DNA of 64,000 bases, from the NCBI GenBank assembly GCA_029204225.1, contig MU832611.1:1-64000 (forward strand), read 5' to 3'. The DNA comes from Diphasiastrum complanatum. Lineage: Eukaryota; Streptophyta; Lycopodiopsida; Lycopodiales; Lycopodiaceae. Below are positions 23,229 through 35,929 of this stretch, one piece after another. Below the pieces are notes generated by a model. It made no database searches. It saw only the letters and a program-made list of their open reading frames with translations, and was not told where the DNA came from. Each line of letters opens with the position of its first letter. Position 1 is the first letter of the stretch. The position numbers were made by a program, and so were the translations under genes.

Positions 23229-23871
23229 TAGCATGCATGCAACCACGTACTCAAAACTAACTCTAAATCATTAATCATTCTTGTCGGATGCACTTTCGCT
23301 AATTAATAGCACTTCAACAATACTCTATGAATGACTCTCTCATAACACTAGAAATGATCATCTATTTATACTAGTTGGGTATGTCACATGGACTTATCCA
23401 AATGACAATTAAAGAAAATAGTGGGTCGTTGATTGCAATTGACACTTACCAAATTGCGTTGTCACTTCTCTAGTTAAGTTACACGATAATTACTTGCTAA
23501 CAATGGTTAGAGCAAGTAAGTAGCTTCATAACAAGTGGTAACATGATCTGTTAACCTTCGACAAATAGTCGCTCGATAATTGTTGTTTTCATTGTCAATC
23601 CACTTGTTGGAAATTCCCATGTATTTCTGCAAACTATGTGATAACGTGAGTAAAAATTCATAAACTGGATAAATGAATGGTTACAAATTATGAGAATAAT
23701 AATCCAACACTCTACCTTAATCTGAATCTATGAGCTCCTAGTGAAGCATCCAAAGTGGACACTATTCTCTGTATCAATTATGGAAGCTACTTTAGAACCT
23801 TATAAAGGAGGTCTATACTTAGGATGGAGACCATTCTAAAGTTGGATCAAAGTTCTATGGTCAAAACTATG

Positions 23872-23922
23872 TTAGGAGCAAGCATATTGAGGTGGCATAT
23901 CACTTTGTGAAGCATTAGAGAA
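23872..23922 (+). pseudogene. Copia RNase H tail, short fragment
   Basis: Plus strand encodes RSKHIEVAYHFVK, matching the RSKHIEVAHHFVRE motif at the end of Copia-4 RNase H. It marks the outer (left) edge of module C. Confidence 0.7.
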
Positions 23923-23929
23923 ACTTAGA

Positions 23930-26045
23930 GCCTGACGAGGGCTTTTGAAAAAGATTTTTTTTTTATTTTTTTTCTTATTTTCGTAGCCATGTGGGTGAAA
24001 CCTTGATATTTTGCCAGAAACACTATGTGTTGATGGCCCTGCTTCTGTGGATGGTATTTCTTGAATATCTTCAACTTGCCCTTGGTCTACATTCATCAAA
24101 TCTGCACCTTTAGCTTGCTGTCCCTGATCTGTAGTAGCTTGTGGTGGCAAGAATGTTGGCATGAGATGTACTTCAATTTGAGGATGATATTTCTTAAATA
24201 TCTTCAACTTGCCCTTGGTCTACATTCATCAAATCTGCACCTTTAGCTTGCTGTCCCTGATTTGTAGTAGCTTGTGGTGGCAAGAATGTTGGCATGAGAT
24301 GTACTTTAATTTGAGGAGTGTCTTGAAGTCCTGCAGAGACTGACTATTCGTATCCTTTGATTATATCCTTGGACTTTAATAATTCATGGGAGGTTTTTTT
24401 TTTTATAATCATCAAATCTTTTCTAAAATCCTTCCATGATAGATTTATAATGGTTTACCTTATGGACCAGATAATTGATCTCATTATGAGTAGCGGCCTT
24501 GTCTGTGACTGCTGGTGTTTGAAGCAGGTTGTTGCTTTCTGTGGCCATGATATCTAATTCCTTCAGAATGCCCTCCTTTTTCAACTTAGCCAGATCTATC
24601 TGCCCCTGGAGCAAGGGAATCAACTTCTTGGCCTCGGCGACAACTTTGTCAACTTGATCTTGGGCCTTTAATAGGGCATCTTGCAACTTGCCCACACAAT
24701 CTTGTAAAGCATTGTTTGCTTAAATTTTCTCTCTCTTATTAACTGTCTACTAATGTTGAATTTTTTTACTGATCACAATATACATGAATAGGACCTGAAC
24801 ATGTCAATCAAGCAACCTATCACTTTACGCAATCAACCAAAAACACTACCACTCAAAACAGATCTCGATTCATCAGCATTTCCACAATGAGTGGAACATG
24901 GCAAGCAGAAAATCAACAAATTAGTTTTAAGCATTCAGCATTAAAACTCCGACCTGTCATTTTGGTAAACTCAAATAAGTTCTACTCACTTATCGTGCTT
25001 CTTACGAGTTCACTATTTACAAACTACAGATCTATAATTTCATACTTATGCAGGAAATAGACTCTCACTCTCATTCACAATTCATATTGATTAACAACAG
25101 AATATCACAAGTACTCAACACACAACTATATGCAACAAATAGTACATAGAATTGATAAGAAGTATTCCAAGGGTTCTCATTCCAGTGACAATAGCTTCCT
25201 ACAAAATCTGTGCATCAAATGCGCATACACTCAACAACTTCTCCCATCACTATTCTGATCATCAACATATCGAATCAGCTATCCTTTTTTAGATTACCCG
25301 ATCCTGCTCCGTTGTCTAATCACTAGACTCTTCATTATATACACATTCACACATTGCTCATCCTCAAGTCCGTTCAAAGACTCCATCTCAACTCTCTGGT
25401 TCGCTAGCGCTGCTCTCCAGCTCGCTAACTAACTCTTTCTAACTCTGTTCTCCTTCTCTATTCTATCTCTTTTCTCTTTTACCTGCCATTGAGTTTCTTG
25501 GCTGTCGCTTTCTACAACTGAATATCCTTTTTAGCTCTCCACTCTCAGGTCACATACAACTAGATCTTATGCAACTAGCTTATTTGTCCTCAACTCATGG
25601 TCTTACACAACAAGATGCCATGGTTGGGTTTGTATCTTACAAGTTTACTTACTCTAGATCTCGGATCAACCGGCACCAGAAATATTCCTTCAACTGATTG
25701 TGAAATTGATAGAGAATCTACCAACAAGCATCGTCGTATTGCTGAACGATTCCAATTCCTTCGTCAACTTGTTTTCATGTTGTTTTTTCACTTGGATCAA
25801 TTCAGCTGGATAAGCTTTTTGACTTATCAAGGTATTTTTGATGTCCGGATATAAAATGTGCTTCTCCAAGGAAGTTTTAGCCTCTATCATCTTCTGGATC
25901 ATTGGTCTTAGGTGTGAATGGATTCCCAAGATGTCACTAGAATCAAAAAAAGAAAATTTATGAAGAATTATTAGATCACTAAGATCCAATATGCCCCTTT
26001 GATCTTGGTTATGAATGACAACACAACATATATATGATAAAATGA
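23930..26045 (-). mobile_element. Module C: inverted partner of module D, unrecognised element
   Basis: Minus strand is collinear with 53636-55560 (plus). The shared parts include an LTR-like terminus (cattcataaccaagatc...gatcttagtgatct) and three coding blocks: a helical segment with ISQKAYPAEL (25989-25690), a coiled coil with GKLQDALLKAQDQV (24695-24423), and VDQGQVEDIQEIPSTEA (24207-23872). Module C also contains a duplication near 24040-24310, where tttcttgaatatcttcaactt...ttggcatgagatgtactt occurs twice. I recognise no known mobile-element enzyme in it. Confidence 0.75.
24423..24695 (-). pseudogene. Unrecognised coiled-coil frame in module C
   Basis: A 90-residue frame with clear heptad character (GKLQDALLKAQDQV, VVAEAKKLIPLL, LKKEGILKELDIM) and an Asn-rich end. 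The copy in module D differs at roughly one residue in ten and has one extra TAG at 55069-55071, where this copy has TTG (Leu). Both copies keep the frame, so it was once translated. It may be a structural (gag-like) part of the element, but no capsid or zinc-knuckle signature supports this. Confidence 0.5.
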
Positions 26046-26375
26046 AGTTGATTTTTGTACAATAACAGTAAGGTACTTTATCTCACACATGTGGATGCAA
26101 TAATGAACAACAATTGCATTCTACACACAAAATTGCAAGATATCAACACTATAGTGCACCAATGAGTATAGAACCCCAAAGAGAACTCATGTATAAGCAT
26201 GAATGAGGATAGAGAGAGAGAGAGAATGTATCTCTTCCCATGCTTGTACACTATTTATAGTAGGTTTATGCCCTATTTGGATGTCCTTCTTGAAGCTTAT
26301 CAACAATGGGAAACTTCTAGATCTATTCCAAATCCTAGATCTTAATGGACTAGATTCAATGTACCAAACATTCAA
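26046..26375 (-). promoter_or_regulatory. LTR-like promoter segment with TATAAATAG
   Basis: Next to the LTR-like end of module C the minus strand has ctataaatagtg near 26250-26262, preceded by a short GA run (26210-26224). This looks like the U3/TATA part of an LTR. Lack of an alignable second LTR keeps this uncertain. Confidence 0.4.
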
Positions 26376-26377
26376 AT

Positions 26378-27240
26378 TTACATATGATCTAGATCCAACA
26401 AGATCTCATCAATTCTTGATCTCAACTTTCCACAAAGGTTAGTGAAAACAACACCACCATCATAAAGCAAAAGATAGATTCCAAACTTTCCATCCATCAT
26501 GAAGTAGAGTAGGTGAAGATGTGTATCAAGCCTAATCAAATAAGCCCTCTTGAGTCCAAAACAAACCTCAATAAGCTCACCAATAAGATCTCCCTTGCCT
26601 TGAAAAGATTTCCTCTCAAATTTCTCCATGTAGTCTTCTCCAACCAATCTTTTGCCATCTCGACCATGAGTAAACAATTCACCATAATCATAGAATCCTT
26701 TGAGTTGATGAAGAGATGTAAGATCCATGCCTTGGATATTCCCAAGAACCAATCTTCCATTGCCCTTTCCTTCACATGACTCCCTCTTAATGATTGCATC
26801 ATAAGAAGTAAAAACCTCATGAACATTAGAAGCCATGAAAAAAATCATTAGTCCCTTCAACATAAGGATGATTGAGGTACTATCTTTTTTCAAAAAAGAA
26901 CTTCTACTCAATGATTAAGGTAATGACTCATATGATAATGATTCTCCCTCACTGTCTTTCACAATGACGTCATTCAAAGTACATCCTATTTTTAACACTT
27001 CACATACTTCTCTTCCTCTTAAGATGAACATCTCCAAGAAGCATATTAGATCTTGACCTAGATCTAGCATAAGGAAGCTTGTTAGACTTTGCATAAGATC
27101 CACCAATCTTATTGATGCTCAAAGAGAACTTTCGAAAATTGAGACCAATCTCCTTTTCCATTCCATCCTTTTTTCTAGCCATAACAAAAGCATCAAGCTT
27201 GAAAACTCTACCTTGTCTATTGCCCCTAGAAACCAAGATT
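26378..27240 (-). pseudogene. Copia-2 decayed GAG-pre-integrase/integrase start
   Basis: 27236-27000 has GNRQGRVFKLDAFV, matching GKRQGKLFKLDACV of Copia-3. The 177-residue frame at 26911-26378 is open but only vaguely resembles the copia integrase entry (TSLHQLKGF, KFERKSFQGKGDL). I assign it by position more than by motif; it might be an inserted unrelated sequence. Confidence 0.45.
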
Positions 27241-27364
27241 TTTTTCTTTCTCTATCATTTGACCAACACTTAGCAAATTATTTGAAAGTGAAGGAATGTA
27301 AAGAACACCATCAAGTCTTGATTTCCTATTAGTAGAAAGACAAATAGGAATTGAACCAATACCT

Positions 27365-28430
27365 TCAATCACACACACCACTATTGGCCATGTGAATCAC
27401 TTTATTGGCTCCATCATAAGTGACCAGAGAAGTAAAGAACTCCTTGTGACTAGTCATGTGTGAACTAGCTCCACTATCAATCCACCATGAATCCTTGTCA
27501 CCTTCACTTGATATTGGACTTGAAGAACACATCATAAGAGAATTAAAAATACTTTGATCCTCATCATTAGTAGTAAAGTTGATTTGATTGCTACCTTCAT
27601 CTCTTTGCTTCTTCAAACATTCATTAGCAAAATGCCCTTTGATACCACAATAGAAGCCTTCTAACTTAGATATATCTTTCATTTTGCCAAAAGAAGAAGT
27701 CTCACCTTGATCTTTCCATGTAGACCATTTGCTTTTACCTTTGCCCTTGAATTTGCCTTTGATGAACATGGCCTCCTCTTTTTGAGATGTTGATGTAGAT
27801 CCACCTCTTGCTTGAAGCCTATATTCCTTATTCACCAAGATCTCTTGCAGATCCACCATACTTGGCAAAGTCTTTTGAATAGAAAAAACTTCGAACAAGA
27901 TTAGCATGATTATCCAACAAGCCATTTTGAACAACTTGAACAAGTTCTACCTCCTTAATGCTTTCATCAATACATGCTAACTCATCATTGAATGCTTTAA
28001 CCCTCAAAACAAAAGCATGAGAACTTTCATCCTTCTTTTGCATTCATTGAAAGATTTTCCTCCTAAGGTTTAAGACCCTTGATGTAGAATTGGACTCATA
28101 AAACTTCTTTAAAGAATCCCAAGCCTCACTAGATGAAGTACACTTACCAACTTCCTTAAGAAGTTCATTAGTCACATTCATCTTGATCACATGAAGAGCT
28201 TTCTTTGCCCTCCTATCATACCTCAATTGTTCTTGAGGTGCCAAAGGTATTTCCTCCACACCTACAACAATATCCAACATCTCATTCATCTCAAGGAAAG
28301 ACTCCATTCTCACCTTCCAAGTAGAATAGTTGCTTGAGGTAAGCCTATCATTGCTTTTCGACATAAAGCCTCCATTTGTAGCCATTAGTCGCAATGAACT
28401 GATCTTCACTTTCAGCCTATTCCAATGCAC
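27365..28430 (-). pseudogene. Copia-2 gag, zinc knuckle and protease (frameshifted)
   Basis: Frame 28430-28044 begins at an upstream ATG; the likely true start is the internal MATNGGF. It carries SSNYSTWKVRMESFL and KKALHVIKMNVTNELLKEVG, strongly like Copia-3 gag. Frames 28043-27828 and 27943-27365 continue with AFVLRVKAFNDELA, the CCHC knuckle CGIKGHFANEC preceded by F-Y, and the protease motif WWIDSGASSHMT. Overlapping frames show at least two frameshifts. Confidence 0.9.
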
Positions 28431-28967
28431 AAAGTACTCTCTTGAATGTCAAAAAATGAACCCAAGAAGAAATCACAAAGATATGGAACCTCTCAAATCT
28501 CTTTCTTGCACCAAAGCTAGCAAATCCAACACATAGAATGAAAGATACTTGATCAACCTACAATCTTATGAAATTTTGCACTTTATAAGATTGAAACACA
28601 CTCTTGAAAAGTATAGCAACTTCAAACACAAGAGATCCAATCAATTTTAGTGTTTCCACAAAAGTACACAAAATTCTATCATACACATTCTATATGCAAA
28701 AGCTAGAAACTTGATATAGAATATTGAAGAATGATGTTTTCCCTTACTTATGCACTATAAATCACCAAAATCCAGCAATTATGGAAGGAGATCGGCCTGC
28801 TACAAGTATTTTGACCTAAATTAAGCTTTGGACCGCCAAAAACACCATTCTATACTTGAAAATGCTTGATTTTGACTAGCAATCACTTGTAGCATGCTCT
28901 AGAATTGGTGATATCTCCAAATCACTCACTAGAATTGGCTGCTCTTCCAAATATAGCTTGAAACAAA

Positions 28968-28979
28968 GCTTTGATACCA
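28968..28979 (-). other. Copia-2 primer-binding site
   Basis: Minus strand reads ...gataattcttcaca|TGGTATCAAAGC. The same LTR end, slightly altered and without a primer site, borders modules C (25960) and D (53720). Confidence 0.9.
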
Positions 28980-30245
28980 TGTGAAGAATTATCAAATCAC
29001 TAAGATCCCGTATGTCCCTTTGATCTTTGGTTATGAATGACAACACAACTAGCACCATTGACAATGTAGAAATCTAACATCTACTACACACAGAAGATGC
29101 AAACTCAACAATATCTTGATCAAATAACATTTATATTTGACTGATTTCAATTTAGCAAGGTCATTCACTTTATAAGCAATTTCTATTTAATCAATAACCA
29201 ATGAATTTGAACAAATCCAAAACATCCATGGTTCATTCAAAAGTTTATGTAACTGGGATTTTCAAATTCCATTTGATATGGACCTAAACTGGAAAAATTG
29301 ATCTAAAACATCGACTTGGCAATTTCACAGTTGCCATCTCATTATGAAAGGATTTCAAAACATCCAGCATGCATCAAACATGACATGCAATGATTTCTAA
29401 AAAAAATCAAATTTTTACGTAATTTGCCCAGTAATTGGGAAATAAGCTTTTTGAACTAGAATTGCTAAAAATAGTTTTATGCATGAAATTTCTTTGATCA
29501 ATCTATTGAACACTCATGTACCATGCATCCAATCATGCATACAGGTCTATCCATACATTTCCAAGAATAGAAAAGCACTAAACTGAGTTACATGCATGCA
29601 TGCATCAGAACAGTTCAGAATTTTTTTGAATTTTAGTTCAAAAATTGTCAAAATTCTTATAGCCATAACTTTGTTTACAAGACACCATATTGGTAGCTGT
29701 AAAGCACAGTATGGAGGGAGATAGGTCTAAAAGACACCTACCATGTCTTCATGCCACCTGGTCTTCACACATGAGAGCCGTAAATGATCAAAAATTAGGT
29801 TGGAGGGCACACTTTTCCAAGGTGATTTCATCAAAAAACTCTATCCTACCCAATAAGCATCCAATCAGAGGTTACAAACACTCTTCTAAGGTTCATTAGA
29901 GAGGCTATCAGGTCCAACAAGCAATCATAAGCTCAGATCATGCAAAAATTGCATTTATAGACTCCTTCAACATGCAAAACTTCAAGATAATGGTGCCTAA
30001 GCCTCCCAAAACCAAATTGGATGCATGATGGCTCAAATTAGAGGCAATCCATCATATCTTTCAGCTTTAAAAAAGATCCAAGAGGTTCAAACCACCATTT
30101 GAGAGTTATTCAAGCTCAAAAATCTACAAAAGTACACTATTTTTGACTTTTTTGAGACCCTTCATGGTGTCCAAAGCTAACCAAACTTCATGAACCATGT
30201 GCCATAACAACTTGACTATCTTAAAAAGCTATAAGGCAAAAGTGC
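28980..30245 (-). repeat. Copia-2 5' LTR (start uncertain) and flank; no gene
   Basis: Starts on the plus strand with tgtgaagaatt. The first 105 bp are shared with the edge of module D (53636-53730), and about 90 bp with module C. Beyond that I cannot mark the LTR limit; the stretch is non-coding up to gypsy sequence at about 30250. The ORF at 29690-29899 shows no domain. Confidence 0.5.
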
Positions 30246-30253
30246 ATTTAAAA

Positions 30254-31800
30254 CTACTTGGGTCCTTTCTCATTTTTGGCCCATTGTAGGCCACCAACAT
30301 CTTGATTGTAAAATCTTATGAATAGTGATATCAGATGCAAAATGTCCCCCTCCCATTCCATCATATGAAAACATGAATAGATCAGGTACTTCATGTGGTA
30401 AAATACATCTTCTAAGAACATCATCATCTTCACTTGACCAGCAATCAATTGATAAGGTTGTGCCTTTACAATCAATTTCCTTTGTTGAAATTTAGACAAG
30501 GATTGATTAGGTTTGCTACCCATTTAGGTACTACTTCAACGTAAAATAGTGCAGCATCTAGTAGATCATCATCAACTTCTATATTAACTGGTGTTGTTTG
30601 TATTCTTGAAATATGATCTTCAAGATAATGCTGTTCACCCTTCCGAACCACAACTTGAAAATCAAATTCAGGTAGTACAAGTAACCATCTTGCAATGCAT
30701 CCCATAATGCATGTCTTGTTTGCTAAATAAAGCAAAGGCTGATGGTTAATGTAAATTGAAAAATGTGTGGCCATCAAATAACGTCGAAACTTTTTAACTG
30801 AAAAAACCATAGCCAATGCTTCACAGTCTGCTGTGAAATAGTTCACTTTAGTGTCATCAAGTTGTCGGCTAGCAAATATGGTAGAAAAGTCTTTCTTATA
30901 TTCACTGGGATGAGCCAACATAGATTCAATAGCATATTTCTATCGTCCAATTAGGAGCTCATAGTCTCGGTGCAGAAATTAAGGCTTTCTTCAATTTTTC
31001 AAATGATTTCAATGCCTCAATGTCCAAATTGGTATAATGATCAACCGATATATAGGTTGTTGTAAGTCCACAAAGAATAGGATGAATATTGGATGATAAT
31101 TTTCATGACCCATAAAAATGTAGACTCCTCTGATTGTTCCTAGAGGGGGCAAATCAACCATAATTTTGATTTTAGAGAAATCAGTAGCAATGCCATGTCT
31201 TGAGATTACATGGCCCAGGATGACCCCATGAGTAATCCAAATTTGGCATTTATTTGGATTCAAGGAATTTTAAACACTTTTTCGAAGTGTTCTAGATGTT
31301 TTGTCTCCAAGCCATGGACTCCCAAATCATCCAAATAGATTTCCACAAATTTTTGCAAATATTCCTTAAATGCAAACTACATAACTCGTTGAAAAGTACT
31401 TGGTGCATTACATAGTCCAAATGGCATAACTTTGTAAGCATAGGTCTCCCATTTTGTTGCAAAGGCCATTTTATGCTGGTTAGCAGGTGACTTGATTGTA
31501 TCTACTGAATCCATCCAAAAAAGTATATGCTTCCGCACCAGCAAGGTGATTTAAAATGATCTCCATGAAAGGTAATGCAAAATGATCCTTTCGTGTAACT
31601 TTGTTCAAAGCTTTCAGGTTCACACAAATTCGCACCTTACCACTCTTCTTTGGAACGATGACAATTGGTGAAACCCATTCAATATGCTTGATTTTATAAA
31701 TGAAATAAGCTTCTAGTAATCTCTGGAACCCTTCTTAATACGATTTGTAAAGTTTGGATTGTATCGATAAAATGTCGTCATTTTTGGAACTGTATCAAGT
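30254..31800 (-). pseudogene. Ty3/gypsy pol remnant (RT, RNase H, integrase zinc region)
   Basis: From high to low coordinates the minus strand encodes the RT entry EWVSPIVIVPKKSGKVRICV, LKALNKVTRKDHFALPF, FLDGFSRYNQV, a YLDDLGVH active site near 31325, the thumb NPNKCQIWITHGVILGHVIS (31263 on), RNase H KVNYFTADCEALAMVFSVKK and FSIYINHQPLLYL (30921-30472), and the integrase zinc-binding start LRRCILPHEVPDLF with CWWPTM (30420-30260). Several frame changes separate these blocks. The integrase core is missing; the remnant stops against the Copia-2 LTR region near 30250. Confidence 0.92.
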
Positions 31801-32900
31801 ACCATTGGAATAATATGCCTAACCACTGAGGTAGGGATACCTTCCAAATCTTTATAAGACCAACAACTTATTTCTCAATGCATTGAATTGTTTTGTTGAA
31901 AGTTGTGCTCCAATTTGTACTATCTTCTCATCTTCACCTAGTTCAGCTAGATTCATGGTTGTGCCCTAGTTGGTTCATCATAAATTTTGTTCATTTTTGG
32001 TACTTGGTCCTCAAGTTCTTGATGAGATTTTGGAAGTTTAATCATGACATCATCCAAAGTATAGCTTTTTAAGTGATCTGACATGTCATGTTGAACTGCA
32101 TCAGCTTAAAAGAGGTTAACGTTTGTTTTTTGTTTAGATTTCTTGGTGATGACTTTAAAGAAATTTGACTTGAAGATTCAAGTTCATCTTCAACCTTCTC
32201 TTTACCTTTATCCAACAAAGGTGGTACATCAACATGCTCACTGATTCTTGGATCAACCTTTGAAACTACCTCATTTGGTGGGTTTTTCCATGTTATAGGG
32301 CTACTTAGCTTTCATTTTGGTAGGCTTCAACTTTGTAAGACCCCACTTGGCACACAATTTCGTAGAGATTAGATTGCCTCTCGATCAAAATGTTTATGTT
32401 GAATTGGCAAGGTTTCCTTTGTTCACTTTCCCAGGCGGCCCCTACATTGAGTACTTCATTTGATTATTCAAATTCGGCCTCTTTTTCAAGTGCGCACTCA
32501 CTTGTAAAGCATTAATTAGCATAGCTTCAATGAAAATCAAAATTAGTAGGAAGGAAGCAGGTGGTAGTGTAGAAGGAATTACAACTGTTGTGGAGGGGTG
32601 TGCAGCTGTTAATGACAATTCATCAATGTCTATTCCTTGAATTGCCTTCTCATATGATTCTTTGTTTTTTCCATGCTCTCCTTGTCCTTTTTGGCTGGAA
32701 AACTTAATTCGCCCTTGTTATAATTGCCTGTTCATCAACTTCTTTTTTGGAGTTGCCAAACTTGACTTCCTAAAAATTTTCTTCCTTAATCACATCTTCA
32801 TCTAAAGTAGCTTTATCAAAGTTTTCCATGTCCAAATTGCCATATGGTGCAACTGGTATTTGGCCTCAACAATAAAGTGATACCATGAGTTAGTGTATTC
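31801..32900 (-). other. Decayed upstream part of the gypsy remnant; no clear gene
   Basis: Minus-strand scraps just upstream of RT read like the protease-RT spacer (MNLAELGEDEKIVQIG near 31960, ALRNKLLVL near 31880). Beyond about 32000 I cannot follow a frame or find zinc knuckles or a primer site. Confidence 0.4.
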
Positions 32901-33890
32901 TAAGTGTATAAACTATAGTTTAGTCTTCACATATAAATTTCTAGCCTCCTCGATGACATATGATAGGAGAGAGGCAAAACTAATCTACTAATTGTATGTG
33001 AAATAAGTATTCATAAATGGATGTTGGAGCCTAAGAGACATAATTGCTTTAACTTGTGAGAAATATGCAGCATACTTATTATCCCAATCGATGTACAAAT
33101 CTCAAAACAGCTAGATTGTTCTTTGTGCATGTTACATGCCACAATTTCCATATAATATGTAGGTACCTATGATCATCAATACCAATAGTAGGATAAATAT
33201 AGTATGATGTGTGCTTATGGCCATGAACACTATTTAAGTAATCACAAAGTGTTGTAACAAATGCGATTAAGATCTTTTTTTCCTAGCTTCAAGATTTAAA
33301 TTTTGAATTCGATTGTGTACTTCGAAAGAGACATACAAGAAAAATATTGAAAAACCTTTTCTCTGATTCTATGATAGCAATATGATTCGTCATGTGATGA
33401 ATTTATCCACATACATTTCCATTCCACATCGTGCTTATGATAGGAGACTCATAAATGTATCATCAAGTCCAACAATGTCAACTTTGCACATGCAAAAATG
33501 CATGGTTATTCAAAATATATGGAATTACAAGTTAGGCAATTATGCATGTTGTCAATGGCTTGGTTTATGGAGGCTTTGTCATTTTTGCACAAGATGCTTA
33601 CATGCAAGAGGGTTAGTATGACTTGACATGGATACTCCCTATAAGGTTCCACCTTATGGAAGTTATAGGAAAACAAAGCATAAGTTTACTGTTTGGAGAT
33701 GGTGTGTACTGCAATAAAGAAAACCTCGTTGTGAACTTGGCATAATGGAAGTTTGAACTTATTATAACTATTCATGTCTGAAGAACAGATTATTTTACAA
33801 AGATATGAGCAACAATGTTGATGATTGTACAAAAATATTGCATGTACACGTTACCAAATTGCTTTCAAAATAAAATATTTTTGACAAACA
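32901..33890. other. No gene seen
   Basis: AT-rich sequence with one small frame (33382-33621) lacking any recognisable feature. No repeats or RNA genes were identified. Confidence 0.5.
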
Positions 33891-34231
33891 AATCTGACGG
33901 TGTCATGTCTGAGAGCAATTTATATATTATACTTAAAGTAATATATGCTTTATTGTAAAGTTGATGCGGGTACACAAATTATTGTTCACCTTGTCACAAA
34001 AGTTTGACATACAATCACACGATTATTATGGTAATTAAAGCTCATTGCGATCTCTATTCAAAATACTATAGTCTCTGGAACCAATATGCGGCTAGTAACT
34101 GTATGTCATTCTGATTCTTAAATCAAACATCTGGCGTCGTCATGCTGAGAACTACAGTTGGAAGTTGATGCGTTAACGGTGATACTTAGTTCACCTGCTG
34201 CTACTGAATATCCATTTCCTGGAGCAGTGTC

Positions 34232-35245
<1,014 letters not shown>

Positions 35246-35390
35246 CTTGCAAATGCGTACTACTACTGTGATGACTGATTCAATAGAACGAGCAATAATA
35301 CTTTGGAATGAAAGAGGAAAATTGGCTCTAGGTGATAATATGATAGAATACTTTGCATAAACTGAGATGATTTTAGTTAAGAGTTGAGTG

Positions 35391-35400
35391 TAGTTTATAT
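35391..35400 (-). promoter_or_regulatory. Degraded TATA box of copy A
   Basis: The minus strand reads atataaacta about 150 bp upstream of the ATG. Copy B has atataaataa at the matching place, so copy A has changes just after TATAAA. The function is inferred from position and conservation. Confidence 0.5.
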
Positions 35401-35880
35401 TGCCCTGCTCTGTTCGCTCGCTGAAATTTCCTCCAGCTCCACTGAGACTGTCAACCTCATCACCTTGAGCCTCATACTACGTGGCCAGCGAGTCGGTGCC
35501 ACTGTCCATTTGTTTTGGTCATAAACTTTTTGCTGCATCATCTACTATATTCCACTATAGTAGACACCAGGTAGCAGGCGTTGACTCCTCATGAGCAATT
35601 CACCACGCACAAATTTTTGTTGATTATTACGTATACTCCAGTTGCTGCTATTGTGCCAGAAGAAGAGAGGGGGATCGGCTGCGCAAACATGAGATTGGCA
35701 ATGGCTTCATTACACATTGCCCAGAATAAAAAATACTTAGGGAAACCGATACTCTTTTCAAATGGAATGTGGGAAGTTGACGGCGAAATCGGAAGGAGTA
35801 CTGGTGTTGAGTTGCCCACCGCACTCTTATTAGGCCATGTGGCACTAAATAAACGAAAACATAATATTTGAAATTCAAAA

Positions 35881-35905
35881 TCTCTCTCTCTCTCTCTCTC
35901 TCTCT
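35881..35905. repeat. (CT)12 microsatellite in unit A
   Basis: Short CT run. The matching tract in unit B (61742-61814) is about three times longer. Confidence 0.9.
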
Positions 35906-35929
35906 TATTCATTTTTTGTATCACGAGCT

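Larger units (their letters stand above)
26378..28979 (-). mobile_element. Copia-2: 5' part of a copia element (gag, protease, start of integrase)
   Basis: On the minus strand: primer-binding site TGGTATCAAAGC (28979-28968), a 550-bp leader, gag, a zinc knuckle, protease and a badly decayed start of integrase. RT and RNase H are absent: the element ends near 26378. Leader and gag are homologous to Copia-3 (57700-58250, plus), so both belong to one family. Confidence 0.88.

Noticed and set aside
26378-26911. An independent host gene of 177 codons
   Set aside because: It is open, but lies in the expected position of Copia-2 integrase start and shows faint similarity to it; no start, promoter or recognised domain supports a separate gene.
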